From: Stereocaulon alpinum
Lineage: Eukaryota; Ascomycota; Lecanoromycetes; Lecanorales; Stereocaulaceae
Direction: 5' to 3'
Assembly: GCA_018257865.1 (NCBI GenBank)
Contig: JAEUBA010000012.1
Location: 434,001 to 498,000 of the forward strand
DNA length: 64,000 bases
The position numbers and the translations under genes are program-made. The first letter of the stretch is position 1, and each line of letters opens with the position of its first letter. Below the pieces are notes generated by a model. That model searched no databases. It was not told the origin of the DNA and was given only the letters and a program-made list of their open reading frames with translations. Below are positions 24,357 to 34,798 of the stretch, piece by piece.

Positions 24357-25581
24357 TCATGTTTCATGCATCTGTTCCAACACTATAGGTAAAAATACTT
24401 TGGTCTTTTCATAGACTAGGAATGTCACCCACGTGGCTGGCATGACCCTCAGCAAGTTCGCGCCCAACCCTTTATAGAATCCTGCCACCCCTTCCCTTCT
24501 CCACACTTGTCGCACCACGTCTCTTGCACCCTCATATGTACTGTCCGCATCGTACATCTGCAGTCTGGATCGTACGACCTGGTAAGGGTATGTTATGCTC
24601 CCTGCGAACATCTTCGCCAGCCCACTGAGCACGAGGAAGTCCACTGCTCCAAGATCTTTCTGCTCCCCTGATATGCTCTCTGCCCTGTAGATCTTGAGTT
24701 GCTCATACGCCATAAATTGTAGTGCTCCGTGCGAGACCCCGAAAAGGGAGGGGAGCAAGCCGCGGTAGAAACCTCGTAGTCCGTCTGATCGGGAGATCTG
24801 TCGAGCGCCATCGACCATGGATGTGTATGCTCCCGGGTGGCTGCGAGACGTTGATAACATACGAGTCTTGATCACCCAAATCGGATTCGTACAGATGGCA
24901 GTCAGGGCGCCTAGACGTTCTGTCAGATCTAGCAATGGTCATGCTTATGGATGTAGGCGCCCACCTGCAGCGCCAGACGCCAGGAAATAGTCATAGTATA
25001 AAAGCGAGCCTCGATACTCATGAAGTCCATGTTTCATATTCTCATACCACGCAAAGTAGAGTGCCCAGCTCACACTGTTCCCAAGGATATTGACACCGAC
25101 GCCGCGGTAGAGGCCTCGAACGCCATTCTCATTGCGGGCAATTGTCCGCAAGATGCTGGTGGCGGATTGCGATCCTCTGTCAACTGAAGAATGTTGTTAC
25201 GTATAAGCGCAATATCCCTGCGCTAGAAGAAGACACAATATTAGGTGGGGTGATACCTTGCAGTCGTGTCTTGATCACATCGAGCGGGTGTGCAACAAGC
25301 TTAGGAAGTCAGTCTCGCCAATGGAAAACGATAGCCAGATTTATTGCCGGACATACTGTAGATGCTACGCCAGCGAGCAGTCCCGCTACTGTAGACTCAA
25401 TCAAGGAAGGACTGGGGGAGGTGGTTGACATTACTCATGGCAAAAGGTTGATGCTGGGGAGAGCTTTCTGTAATGGGAAGCCTATGACGGAGTTGAATTT
25501 TCATCTACATATTGATACACCGGCACCACTGCCAAAGCGTAAGAAGTTGCTTTCCCCGCCTCCATGATTCGGTGCCGACAT
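24357..25581 (-). CDS. FLX1: Mitochondrial carrier, FAD/folate type (Flx1/SLC25A32)
   Basis: Exons are 25581-25521, 25388-25357, 25299-25257, 25174-24965 and 24919-24357, 302 aa (yeast Flx1 311 aa). The three Solcar repeats each begin with the PX[DE]XX[KR]X[RK] motif: HPLDVIKTRLQ, NPIWVIKTRM and YPYQVVRSRLQ. The second repeat has Trp in place of the acidic residue, as in Flx1 and SLC25A32. GFYRGLLPSLFGVSHGALQFMAYEQLK is the subfamily signature. The predicted role is FAD (or folate) exchange across the inner membrane. The first three exons total only 136 nt and are invisible to ORF searches. TOM7 lies 122 bp upstream on the same strand. Confidence 0.92.
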
Positions 25582-25703
25582 CTGGGTGCTCAGAAATGCC
25601 CATTTTCCTACTCACGGAGCTATGCAAGTACCATGTCGCCTATTGCCCTCCATGCCAGCACTTGTATTATTCCGATTTGCTATCAACATCTCCCGCAAAT
25701 GAT

Positions 25704-26079
25704 CTATTCGGCCAAAGGTGATATCAACCTGTTCCTACATCAGTAACCCTCCTTACTGTCTTAGTAATGACGGCGCGCACCTGATGAAGGTAGGCTTGGG
25801 GTTGCTCCTCGTGTATCCTGCTAGCTGTCAGCGTTTGCCTCGTTGAAAGACCCAACGGAGCCCCCTACCAAGATACATGATCAATGGAAGATATCCGCTG
25901 TACTCGGTCAGTCTTATGAGCTAAGTGAACAAAACGAATAGCTCGTACTAATGTATGGCGACCCGGGAGATGTCGATGATCCGGGTAATTCTCTCCTGTT
26001 GACCAGTCAGTGCTATGCTTGACATGCAATGCATACCCAAAATCGCGCGTACCTTCGTCTCCTCCGACAGCTGCCACAT
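25704..26079 (-). CDS. TOM7: TOM complex subunit Tom7, five mini-exons
   Basis: Exons are 26079-26053, 25995-25949, 25897-25869, 25817-25781 and 25728-25704, 165 nt, 54 aa plus stop. Translation starts MWQLSEETK, continues ERITRIIDISRVAIHYGYLP (a single transmembrane helix ending LIMYLG), then YTRSNPKPTFIRLISPLAE. This matches Tom7 along its full length, including the invariant GY-Pro-LI and TRSNPxP motifs. Tom7 is a tail-type small subunit that modulates assembly of the TOM channel. Every junction is GT-AG and in phase, and introns are 51-60 bp. No open frame in this region shows more than 16 of the residues, so automatic annotation may miss it. The 196 bp upstream are shared with HSH49. Confidence 0.93.
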
Positions 26080-26275
26080 GGTTGTAGAAACGTAATTTGG
26101 TGTCTAAGTGGATTTTCTGGCCTCTCACAGTCAACGTGGTTGAAGGCGCTGGAGACATCCGACGGAAGACGCTAACATAAAATACGGGACCAATAATTAC
26201 AAGAAAGTCAAGGGAACTGCTAAAACTTGTTGAGGCAGTTGCATCTGCAATCTACAACGTTTTATTATCGCTATC
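26080..26275. promoter_or_regulatory. Bidirectional promoter TOM7/HSH49
   Basis: Only 196 bp separate the two divergent start codons. The DNA is AT-rich next to the HSH49 start. Shared control is inferred from position. Confidence 0.45.
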
Positions 26276-27426
26276 ATGTCAGGCGCAAGACACTGGTAAG
26301 TATTAGAATGTTGTAATTGTTATCTTATTGACCATATGCAGGGAACAAGATAAAGAAGCTACTGTCTACATAGGGAATTTGGACGAGCGAGTAACTGATA
26401 GTTTAGTTTGGGAATTGATGCTCCAAGCTGGGAGGATAGTCAACGTGCATCTGCCCAAAGATCGAGTCACGCAGTCACATCAAGGATATGGCTTTGTGGA
26501 GTTCATTAGCGAAGAAGATGCTGAATACGCAGCAAGGATCATGAACCAGGTCAGGCTCTGGGGCAAACCAATACGGGTCAACAAGGCGTCAGCAGACAAG
26601 CAAAAGACTGTGGAAGTTGGTGCTGAGCTGTTCGTTGGTAATTTGGATCCGATGGTCACCGAACAAACACTGTATGACACTTTTGGTCGGTTTGGCAGTC
26701 TGATATCTGCGCCAAAGGTATTGTACCCCTGAGAGCACAATGTTAAACATAATACTCAAGACAGACAAGGTCGCTCGTGATGACGCCAACCTCTCTAAAG
26801 GTTACGGTTTCATATCCTTCTCGAACTTTGAAGCATCGGACGAAGCGATAGCGAATATGAACGGACAATATCTCATGAACAAAGAAATCTCTGTCCAATA
26901 TGCATACAAAAAGGATGGAAAGGGAGAACGTCATGGGGATGATGCTGAGAGAATGCTGGCAGCTCAAGCAAGAAAACATAACGTCCAGCCCATCGCGCAA
27001 CCGCTGCCAGCTGGGCTCTTCTCTGGAAGCGCACCTAGTGCCCCTGCAGCAATGATCGATGGAGATGGTGGACGCCCAGGTAGCGTCAGTGGCTTCACGA
27101 ACGGACGACCAGGTATGCCAAATGGCAACTACCAAGCTGTACCTCCTCCACAGCAGCAACGCCCGCCACCTCCCTCCCAGCCATTACCTGCGCCCCCCTC
27201 GGGCTTGCCTGCTCGGCCGCCGCCTTCTCAAGCTGGATATGGAGGCCCCCAAGGCTTTCTACCTCCGGGCTTCCAACCTTCCCAGCAACAAGTTTTCCCT
27301 CCTCAAGGCGCCCCAGCACCCTCTGGCTTTGGTCCACCACCAGGATTTGGCCCACCTCCCAGCCAAGGTGCTCCTCCAGGCATGCCTCCTGGATTTCAGC
27401 AGCCAGGCTTCGGCAGAGGCAGGTAG
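26276..27426 (+). CDS. HSH49: SF3b subunit 4 (two-RRM splicing factor)
   Basis: Exons are 26276-26295, 26342-26717 and 26770-27426, 350 aa. It begins MSGARHWEQDKEATVYIGNLDERV, the conserved start of SF3B4/Hsh49. RRM1 has RNP2 VYIGNL and RNP1 QGYGFVEF; RRM2 has LFVGNL and KGYGFISF. The C-terminal 150 residues are Pro/Gly/Gln-rich, as in metazoan SF3B4 and unlike short yeast Hsh49. In the U2 snRNP it contacts SF3B2 and pre-mRNA upstream of the branch point. The second intron could end at 26763 or 26769; 26769 gives the family sequence APKVARDD. Confidence 0.95.
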
Positions 27427-27987
27427 CTGTAGAACAGCTCGGGAAATATTTGGGAATCAAGGGACATGCCGATCTAGACACAGTTGATCAGATCTCACCT
27501 GCCACGGCTATAAACATAAAGCGCGGTACGACCAGAATCACGAGGGGTTAAATAGGTAAGTACGAACTAGCCTCATCGAGCAGCGCTTGAGATGACAATC
27601 GCGCTAGCTGAAGAAATGGAGATAATAATGCCTTTTGCAAAAATGGCACAGAATGCTCATCGACTCCCACCGAGGTCTTTTGGCTCAGTAGCGGCAGAAT
27701 AGTTCATTAAGACAACGATCCAAGAATCCGCACGAGAAGTGGAGTGCGGATACTGTTGGGAGACCACATTGTTTCGAATCGTGCTTGGCATGAATCTATA
27801 GACATTTCATTCGCTGGAAACCCCCTGCTGACCGCATCACGAGATATAGTAGACCAGTAGAGCCGCTATCATTCGTCCATTAAAGAAAGTCCAGGAAATC
27901 CTTCAAAGACAGTGCTCACTTGGCCTATCCTCCAACTCCTGCCAGCGCCGGTAATTATGTGCCCCGTCCATGCAAACCACGAAGACC
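27427..27987. other. Convergent interval, HSH49/DUF2015 gene
   Basis: 561 bp between facing stop codons. No ORF, repeat or RNA gene is recognisable. Confidence 0.5.
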
Positions 27988-28427
27988 TCAAGAAAACGAC
28001 ACAAACTTCGGATCCCTCGGCCTCCCATCAGGCCCAATGTTGTTCTTCGCAAACCTCCCCTCTGTATATATTCTCCTTGCCTCATCAAAGCCTACCCCTC
28101 TACTCTTCATGATCTTCTGCACCTCCCTTTTCGCTGCCTGGTCCAGCCCGGCGCGAGAATCACCCGCGGCTACATTGGCCTGGAGGTCGAAGTCGTTGGA
28201 TGTAAAGCCCGACTCGATATCACTTGAGAAGGAGGAGGGAAGACGCGTGTAGATGTAATCAGGGATGGGGACCGCGGGGACATGGTGGATCCATCGAGTG
28301 CGTGTTAGGTAAAGAGCTGAAGGTGTTTGAATTAGCTGACAAGGTATGGTAAAGGAGGGTTTGGAGAGGACTGACCGGTAGCGAGGATGAATGAGGAGAA
28401 GGTGAGGGAGTAGAGGAGGTAGCCCAT
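27988..28427 (-). CDS. DUF2015 family small membrane protein
   Basis: Exons are 28427-28376 and 28316-27988, 126 aa. The N-terminus (MGYLLYSLTFSSFILAT) is a single hydrophobic anchor or signal anchor. The C-terminal half reads KIMKSRGVGFDEARRIYTEG then RFAKNNIGPDGRPRDPKFVSFS, the hallmark ending of the fungal DUF2015 family as I remember it. Function is unknown. An open frame on the opposite strand (27920-28252) overlaps it and is a shadow. Confidence 0.85.
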
Positions 28428-29731
28428 GTCTACAAGCTGGGCTATACGACTGTCATGCGAGGTGGCCTAGCTTGGGTGATTCGTGTGCTACTGCAGCTTG
28501 CGGAGAGCAACGACGCGGAGGCTGAGTGTCAGCCCTAAGGTAACTTAGCCCTTCACCATTCTATCCACGTTCGGAATAGAGTACCTTCTAGCAGTCTGAC
28601 AGATACCTCGGCACGCAGTATCTCAGAAACCGACCTAAACCAGATATCATTCGGGTCTTATCCTCTTCAAGCAGCTGCTTGCTTTGAGCTGCTTCAATGT
28701 TTGTGTCATGCTGTGGCGAGAGGGTTTTGTGCCATGGAGACCTTGACTAAAAAACCCCCAATCTGAGTCGCACCTTGACGCATCTCGAATCTGGCTTCTC
28801 CGCACTTGCTCCCCCACTAAGTTACTGGAAAACGCAAAAGTTTCCAGATTGGTCGTCAATCATGTCATTGCCGATCACATAACGAAATCAAAAGCTATCG
28901 ATAAGATGTCAGCTAGTCCTCTGCTCTGCTGCGTTATTTGTCAATACAATAGAATCGCCCCACTTCATGGTACGCTGATCTGCCGAGAATGGCGCCAGTG
29001 GTGTGGGACGTGTGGGAGGTGTGGGAATTTGGCCAGCCACCTTTGCCCCCACACTGTTATAATACCGCCGATGCTGGACTCGCTTCGCAAGGCTCCGTTA
29101 GATGCTGCTCGCCAATGAAGCTGCAGAACCCGCGGCCTCTCAAAGTGAGTACGCGAGATGTCACCACCTCCTTGGAGCAAAACCCGTCTCATCTTCCGCT
29201 CTCCCCGTTCTGCTGCCGTCCCATCTCTTCGTTTGAACCTTCTGCTCTTGCCTTGGTGTTCCCCACCTTGGTGGTTAAGCTCTTCGGAGTTTTGTTCCTG
29301 GCACACTGCGCTACGCTTTGTGTGTGCCGGGTAATTAAGCTCGCTATACGCTTTGGCTTCCCCATCCAAGAGTTGTGGCTGCACCTGATAAGGAGCTTTG
29401 ATGTTTCGCTGACCCCCATTCTTCTCTTTCCGCTTCTCCTTGTGAGATTCACGCGTGGCGCATTCCCGTCGTGTTCTGTCCTCTTCATCCTTCCCAGCCC
29501 TTCTTCAAACCGATTAAGTGATGTCTTGGCTCTAAATTGACTCGGACTGTTCGAATGTTCTCGGATACGATTCTATTTAGGGACTCCAGGTAGCCAAAAT
29601 CACTGCTGTGCTGTCCAAGGGCACAGCGATGTCCATGATATAACATCCCGGCCAGGCAAAAGCTCGCGGACGACGGTCAAACTAGATACCGTCTATTGTG
29701 CTGCATTTACTGCTGGGTGTGGGAGCTATTC
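28428..29731. other. Divergent upstream region, DUF2015 gene/C2H2 factor
   Basis: 1.3 kb. The half next to the zinc-finger gene is pyrimidine-rich and open in several frames (for example 28989-29540), but the translations are low-complexity and lack family features, so I read it as promoter plus long leader. No repeat is seen. Confidence 0.45.
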
Positions 29732-31063
29732 ATGTCCCTCAACATGGACGCAGCAGACATGACGACGCCTGATTTCGTTCATCACAACAATGCTTTGCAT
29801 GGACCAATGTCTGCCTCGAACTTCGATATGACCTCGTCACTCTTCGCCAACCCGGCCTTCAATTACTCAACGCAGTACACCTCCATAGACCTGGGCTATG
29901 ACCTAGGACTAGGCTATGGAGGGTATAATGTTGCGATTGGGGCGAATGCATCCCCACAGCAGATTTTCGGTCATCATACCCCTGCTTATTCAGAGGGCAC
30001 ACTGTACTCGCAGGAACTTCATCATGTAATGTCCGTTCACTCTACACAGAGAAGTCCGACGATCAAGATTGAAGTTGTGTCCCAAGACTCCAACCACGTC
30101 AACTTCCAATCGCAAGAGTTGCAACATTTCAAGCTAACACCTGCCGCAAAAGACAATGCTGTTGGCACTGATGTCGACAGCCTGATGAGAGCTATCCAAA
30201 CCAAAGTCAAGAAGTCCATGCCGCAAAAACATCCATCGATAGCTTCTGATTCGAGCAGCGATAGCGCTAGCAGCGACTCGAGCTCGCCAAGCGTGAGAAA
30301 TACTGATCGAAGATGCTCCAAAGCGAGAAGGAGATATCCTTGCAAGATGCCTGCATGTACAAAGGTATTCACCCAGAAGACTCATCTGGAGATACACACA
30401 CGAGCACATACAGGATATAAACCATATGTACGTTGTCCACAGCAATATCAAGTGTCCGCATATGCTTATGGATGCCTCGAGCAGCTTTGCAGGGAAACAT
30501 CATGTGGACAGCGCTTCTCGCAGCTAGGAAATCTCAAGGTTAGTCCTACGCATTCAAGATACCTAGGCGGGTATTGATCTGGTATAGACACATGAACGTC
30601 GTCATACTGGCGAGCGACCTTATTCCTGCGATCGATGCGGTAGGAGATTTGCTCAGCGAGGCAATGTCCAAGCTCATCGGATTGTGCATGAGCGGATAAA
30701 ACCGTATTGCTGTAGGTTAGAGGGCTGCGCCAAAAGGTTTACACAGTTGGGCAATCTGAAAGTCTGCAGACTCTAGTTCCTGTGCCATGTTCAATACTGA
30801 CAGCTGTGCAGTCTCATCAGAACAAATTTCACACGGAAACCCTTCGAGTGTTGGCAATAAGATTCGCGTCCTTACGAGAGGGAGATGCAATGTCCGAGGC
30901 AGACAGAGAACTCTGGGAATATTTCTCGACCCTATACAAGAACAGCAACAAGGGCATCAAGGGGCGTGGCAAGGACCGCCGAATCGCAACCGTTGAGGGC
31001 GATGGTAAAGATTTCAAACATGAGGCACGGGCAGGGAGTTCGAGCAGAAGTGCCTCGCCGTGA
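29732..31063 (+). CDS. Azf1-like C2H2 zinc-finger transcription factor
   Basis: Exons are 29732-30427, 30485-30538, 30588-30761 and 30812-31063, 391 aa. The first ~195 residues are Ser/Gln/Asn-rich and probably regulatory. KARRRYPCKMPACTKVF opens four consecutive fingers: F1 C-x4-C/H-x3-H, F2 the same, F3 C-x2-C/H-x3-H, F4 C-x4-C/H-x4-H, with TGERPY-type linkers. This pattern with NLK|SHQNKFH at the end matches the filamentous-fungal Azf1-like family. The tail is basic then Ser-rich. The start at 29732 could instead be the in-frame ATG at 29744. Introns 2 and 3 cut fingers 2 and 4 at the same position. Confidence 0.88.
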
Positions 31064-31732
31064 ACGTCGCAGATGCAGCACAGTGTCCGTGTTGGTATGC
31101 GTGCCTTGAGTCTTCCGGGACATTGAACCGGTGAATGGCGGTGGCTTCGGACTACCTTAGTTTGTAGGATCAGGTGTCAAGCATTTAGCGCTTCCATGGC
31201 AATAAAATGTACCTTAGTGTACAAATCGTCCATAATGAAGTACCTGCAGGCTGCGTCCAAGGTACCTGTAGGTAGTTTTCAGAAAATTGGCTGTCAATGG
31301 TCGTATACAGCGCTCTCATCATTGGTTGGCCCGCATGCAACGGATATAAGGCTAGCCGAGGTGGCATGATGGCCATTCGCCAAACGGGTTTCACCGGTCA
31401 CGGTCATTGGCTGTCGCCCCTGCATATAAACTTTTTCTTATGGTACCTAAGGCACCTTACCTACCTTAGCTAGGTCCAAGAGTCCCTGAAGGCTGACTCC
31501 CTGAGCGAGAGGGGTCCTTTTGCGCTCAATTGCTGATTACAAAATAATTAATAAATAACCCGAACCATGTCCCAGCTTCCTTCTCCTCACTTTGACAGCT
31601 TGAGCTACTGCATTTGCATTCCTAATTCATCCCACAAGGTTCACTGGTGGAATTCTTGTCGGACTGATCCTTGAGTCCCCAATTGACGGAAACTTATCCT
31701 CTATCCTAGCCGTTGCGGCACCCCTTTTCGCA
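31064..31732. other. ERG3 upstream region
   Basis: 669 bp between tandem genes. It has GGTACC palindromes at 31261 and 31442 and several CCTTACCTACCTTAG-like motifs, no ORF. A sterol-regulatory element could be expected upstream of ERG3 but I cannot identify one. Confidence 0.45.
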
Positions 31733-32850
31733 ATGGACATCGTACTCGAAATTTTCGACACCTTCCTCTTCGACCGCTTCTGGGCCATTGCCTACCCAGC
31801 ATCATCATTCAAATACACCAAGAATGTCGTCAGAGATGCCACGACCACTCTCTCAAGCATGCGTGAGCTGCCCACGACCATACATGCGTCCACTCATATA
31901 CTCCAACTAGAACCCTCACGGTACGCGTACATGAGCGAATGGCCACGAGATAATCCCTGGAGGCAGCTATGCACTTTATATCTAATAACATGGTATGAAA
32001 GACGCCTTAGATGGACACTCTGGTACGTCTTATTGATCTGATTGGGTGAATCAGGCTTTTCGGCCTTGTCCTCTACTTCATCTGCGCCTCCCTCTCCTAC
32101 CGCTTCATCTTCGACCACGCCACCTTCACCCACCCCAAATACCTCAAGAACCAAGTGAGCCTCGAAATTCGACAAACCATGATCTCCATGCCATTAATGG
32201 CACTCTGCACTGCGCCGATTTTCCTCCTCGAAGTTCGTGGCTATGCGAAACTCTACGAAGCGCCATCAGACGCTCCTTTCGCGCTCTATAACTACATCCA
32301 GTTCCCATTCTTCATCTGCTTCACGGATCCCCTAATTTACTGGATTCACAGGGGCCTGCACCACCCAAAGATTTACAAGACCTTGCATAAACCACATCAC
32401 AAATGGATCATGCCCACCCCCTACGCAAGCCACGCTTTCCACCCTCTGGACGGGTTCGCGCAGAGCGTGCCCTATCATCTCTTTCCCTTCTTTTTCCCGC
32501 TCCAAAAGTATGCATACGTGGGTCTGTTCATCTTCATCAACATCTGGACGATCTTCATCCACGACGGCGAATACGTAGCGAATTCCTACATTATTAACGG
32601 CGCCGCCTGCCACACCATGCACCATCTGTATTTCAATTACAATTATGGACAGTTTACGACCCTTTGGGATCGATTGGGAGGCAGCTACAGGCAACCGAAC
32701 GATGAGCTGTTTAGTAGGGAGTCAAAAATGAGTAAGGCGGAGTGGGAGAGACAGACAAAGGAAATGGAGAAGTTGCAGAAGGAGGTGGAGGGCGACGACG
32801 ATAGAGATTATGGGGATGAGTCGAGAAGGTTGCAGAAGAAGGTTTTGTGA
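31733..32850 (+). CDS. ERG3: Delta7-sterol C5(6)-desaturase
   Basis: Exons are 31733-31992 and 32055-32850, 351 aa. Erg3 introduces the C5-C6 double bond in the late ergosterol pathway in the ER. The three di-iron histidine boxes are intact: HRGLHH, HKPHH and, near the C-terminus, HTMHH. They are embedded in TDPLIYWIHRGLHHPKIYK, KPHHKWIMPTPYASHAFHP and NGAACHTMHHLYFNYNYGQ, all typical of Erg3. At least four hydrophobic segments surround them. The C-terminal 50 residues are charged (Lys/Glu/Asp). This is a target-pathway enzyme for azole tolerance in other fungi. No defect is visible. Confidence 0.96.
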
Positions 32851-33385
32851 AATTGGGCCCCAGGATTGTCGTCAGAAGATGAGTAGATGCAAAGCTATGA
32901 CTGTGGCCAATCATAAGCGCGTAATAGGGAATGGAATTGTCCTATGTGCTCGGCAGAAGTGATTACCATCCATTCAGGGTTGCAACAGAGGGGTCGATTC
33001 GCGGAAGAGAAAGCTGGGCATCTTAGAGGCGCAATTTTTGGGTGACCCTGGAGTCTCTCAGCATTGAAATCATGGATGCTTGTCAGCAGGATATTCCTTG
33101 GTTTGAAGGGAATCCTAAGTGAAAATTATGCATCTAAGGGCCAAGTCAAGGGGAAAACATCAGCAACTTGCAGGAGTTATCATGGTGCGACGTGCAAAGA
33201 CACTCATAGATGGCGTTTCAATCCCAAACCAATGAGATCTCGAGGCCATGCTCTCATGAACTACTTTGATCTAGCGCTGAACGTTGCTTGGCCCCTTAAG
33301 CGCGCTTCTATCTGCTATCTAATCTATCAAGCGAACTTTCTCCCACAAACCTGCGACACCAGCATTGCAGAAGCTCGACCCAAAG
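32851..33385. other. Upstream of RPL28
   Basis: 535 bp between tandem genes. The open frame 33064-33483 runs across the first RPL28 exon in another frame and is a shadow. Nothing further can be named. Confidence 0.45.
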
Positions 33386-34110
33386 ATGGCGGAACACCTA
33401 CAATCGAACGTGTCCCAAGACCTGGTCTGGGAGATATGTCGTATGTCAAAGATGTCATGGTGCTAGAGGACAAGGCGGACTGACCATGTTGACGCAAGGG
33501 CCGAACAACTCCTACCTCGTGAAGCGGAAGAGTGGAGGTGGGTCTCAATTCTCAAGAGATCCTCTCAATTTGATGAACAAGCATTCGAGGAAGGTCAGTC
33601 TTTTGTGCGGACCTTTCGAGCTCGTCCAATTGCTGATAATGATAACAGTACGCCGGGTTCGTCAATAATAAGGTACTAGCAGAGCATGGTCCGGAAGATC
33701 GATAGGGGACTAGAAGTGAGAGCAGAAGCTAAGAGAGCACGGATGAACAGGCAGTCGGCATTCAGCCAAAAGAGAACGGCGGAATCACCTTGACCACCAA
33801 GAAACATAAGCACCTAAATCGACCTGCGGCAAACAAGAACGAAGTATCGTGGAGTGGGAACAAATCAGGCCCAAAGTCAGCCTTGGAATTCATAATCGCT
33901 GATCGAATGGGACAATACTAACACCTTGTCAACAGGATCTACAAGGGGATTGTCAACTACACAGCGAAACAAGGCTACCGAGCAGACCTACGTCAGGAAG
34001 CTGTTGCTCGTGCAAGCGCCATCCGCCAATCACAGCGCCCGAAGAAGGAGGATCCAGAACCAAAATTACGCGGCTCGAAGGCAAAGAAGGCGGAGGAGAA
34101 GGCTACATGA
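33386..34110 (+). CDS. RPL28: 60S ribosomal protein L28e (eL28)
   Basis: Exons are 33386-33440, 33499-33593, 33649-33672, 33751-33875 and 33936-34110, 157 aa. The protein reads VSQDLVWEICRPNNSYLVKR, then SGGGSQFSRDPLNLMNKHSRK, YAGFVNNK (a 24 nt exon), AVGIQP, and finally YKGIVNYTAKQGYRADLRQE with ARASAIRQSQRPKK. This is eL28, present in most fungi and animals but absent from S. cerevisiae, so the symbol must not be confused with yeast RPL28 (uL15). All introns are 52-78 bp and in phase; the last has a consensus ACTAAC branch point. The basic Lys/Ala-rich tail is typical. Confidence 0.95.
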
Positions 34111-34798
34111 TCGGATATTGTGGCACTTCGGTGGGCTTTTGCTGGGCTAGAAATGAAGAAAGAAGATACTAAGCATGGTTCTTTGCTCAGTCCATGTTCA
34201 CAGGCAGATGTTGTAGACTCTGGCCTCGTCACCGAGCTACGCTGTTGGCCTAACTGTCGATCCTTGTACAAAGCGTGCAAAGGGTCAACCAAGTTGGAAT
34301 TCTTCCATACAAGCAAACTCCTTGCACTTAGCTGTTCGTTCAATTTACCAGAAAGTTGCGTGCAGAGAATATGTAGTGTACATGTAATATTTAACAGAGA
34401 AGGAAATAGATGTACTAGTAGGAGCTGCTGGAGGAGCTGCTGGAGGAGCTGCTGGAGGAGAGCGTTAGCTTCGGCGATCTCGTCAGATCGGCTCGCACAG
34501 AAGGCAAGTCGAACCCCACCAGCGGCCCAAGACTTAGCCAATCAGTACTTAAGGTACCTTAGACTCGGCGGGGCAGCCTTTCGTTTCCGGAGGTGAAGCA
34601 ACACTTTCCTGTCAATTCTATCAATTTGACACCAAGTACTCAACCCCATCGTCCCTCCAACCTCACAACCTCACAACCTTCTATAGCTAGAACTTACAAT
34701 TGTTAACACGTCTTCCAAGTAAGCTTGAATGAGAACTCGGACCCACTGCGAGCTACACTGACCCCGTGCTACAGACCGCTACCCAAGACTCGGTCAAG
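34111..34798. other. Upstream of malate dehydrogenase
   Basis: 688 bp. A 12-bp-unit repeat (GGAGCTGCTGGA) runs about 34421-34461 and a perfect 12 bp palindrome TAAGGTACCTTA lies at 34550-34561. The rest is probably promoter and leader of the downstream gene. Confidence 0.5.
34421..34461. repeat. 12-bp tandem repeat GGAGCTGCTGGA
   Basis: Just over three copies of a 12 bp unit in non-coding DNA. The antisense frame spells Leu-Leu-Gln repeats, which creates a spurious long ORF. Confidence 0.85.

Noticed and set aside
25865..26158. Minus-strand 97-codon frame starting MSPAPSTTLTV
   Set aside because: It reads through TOM7 exons and introns in the wrong frame. The spliced Tom7 model explains the same DNA fully.
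27920..28252. Plus-strand 110-codon open frame
   Set aside because: It is antisense to the DUF2015 gene, whose two-exon model reproduces the family ending; the plus frame has no recognisable features.
28989..29540. 183-codon plus-strand frame upstream of the C2H2 factor
   Set aside because: Low-complexity translation with many Cys/Leu/Pro from pyrimidine-rich DNA; reads as promoter or leader.
33993..34541. 182-codon minus-strand frame
   Set aside because: It is antisense to the last RPL28 exon and runs through a 12-bp repeat; its Leu-Leu-Gln run is a repeat artefact.
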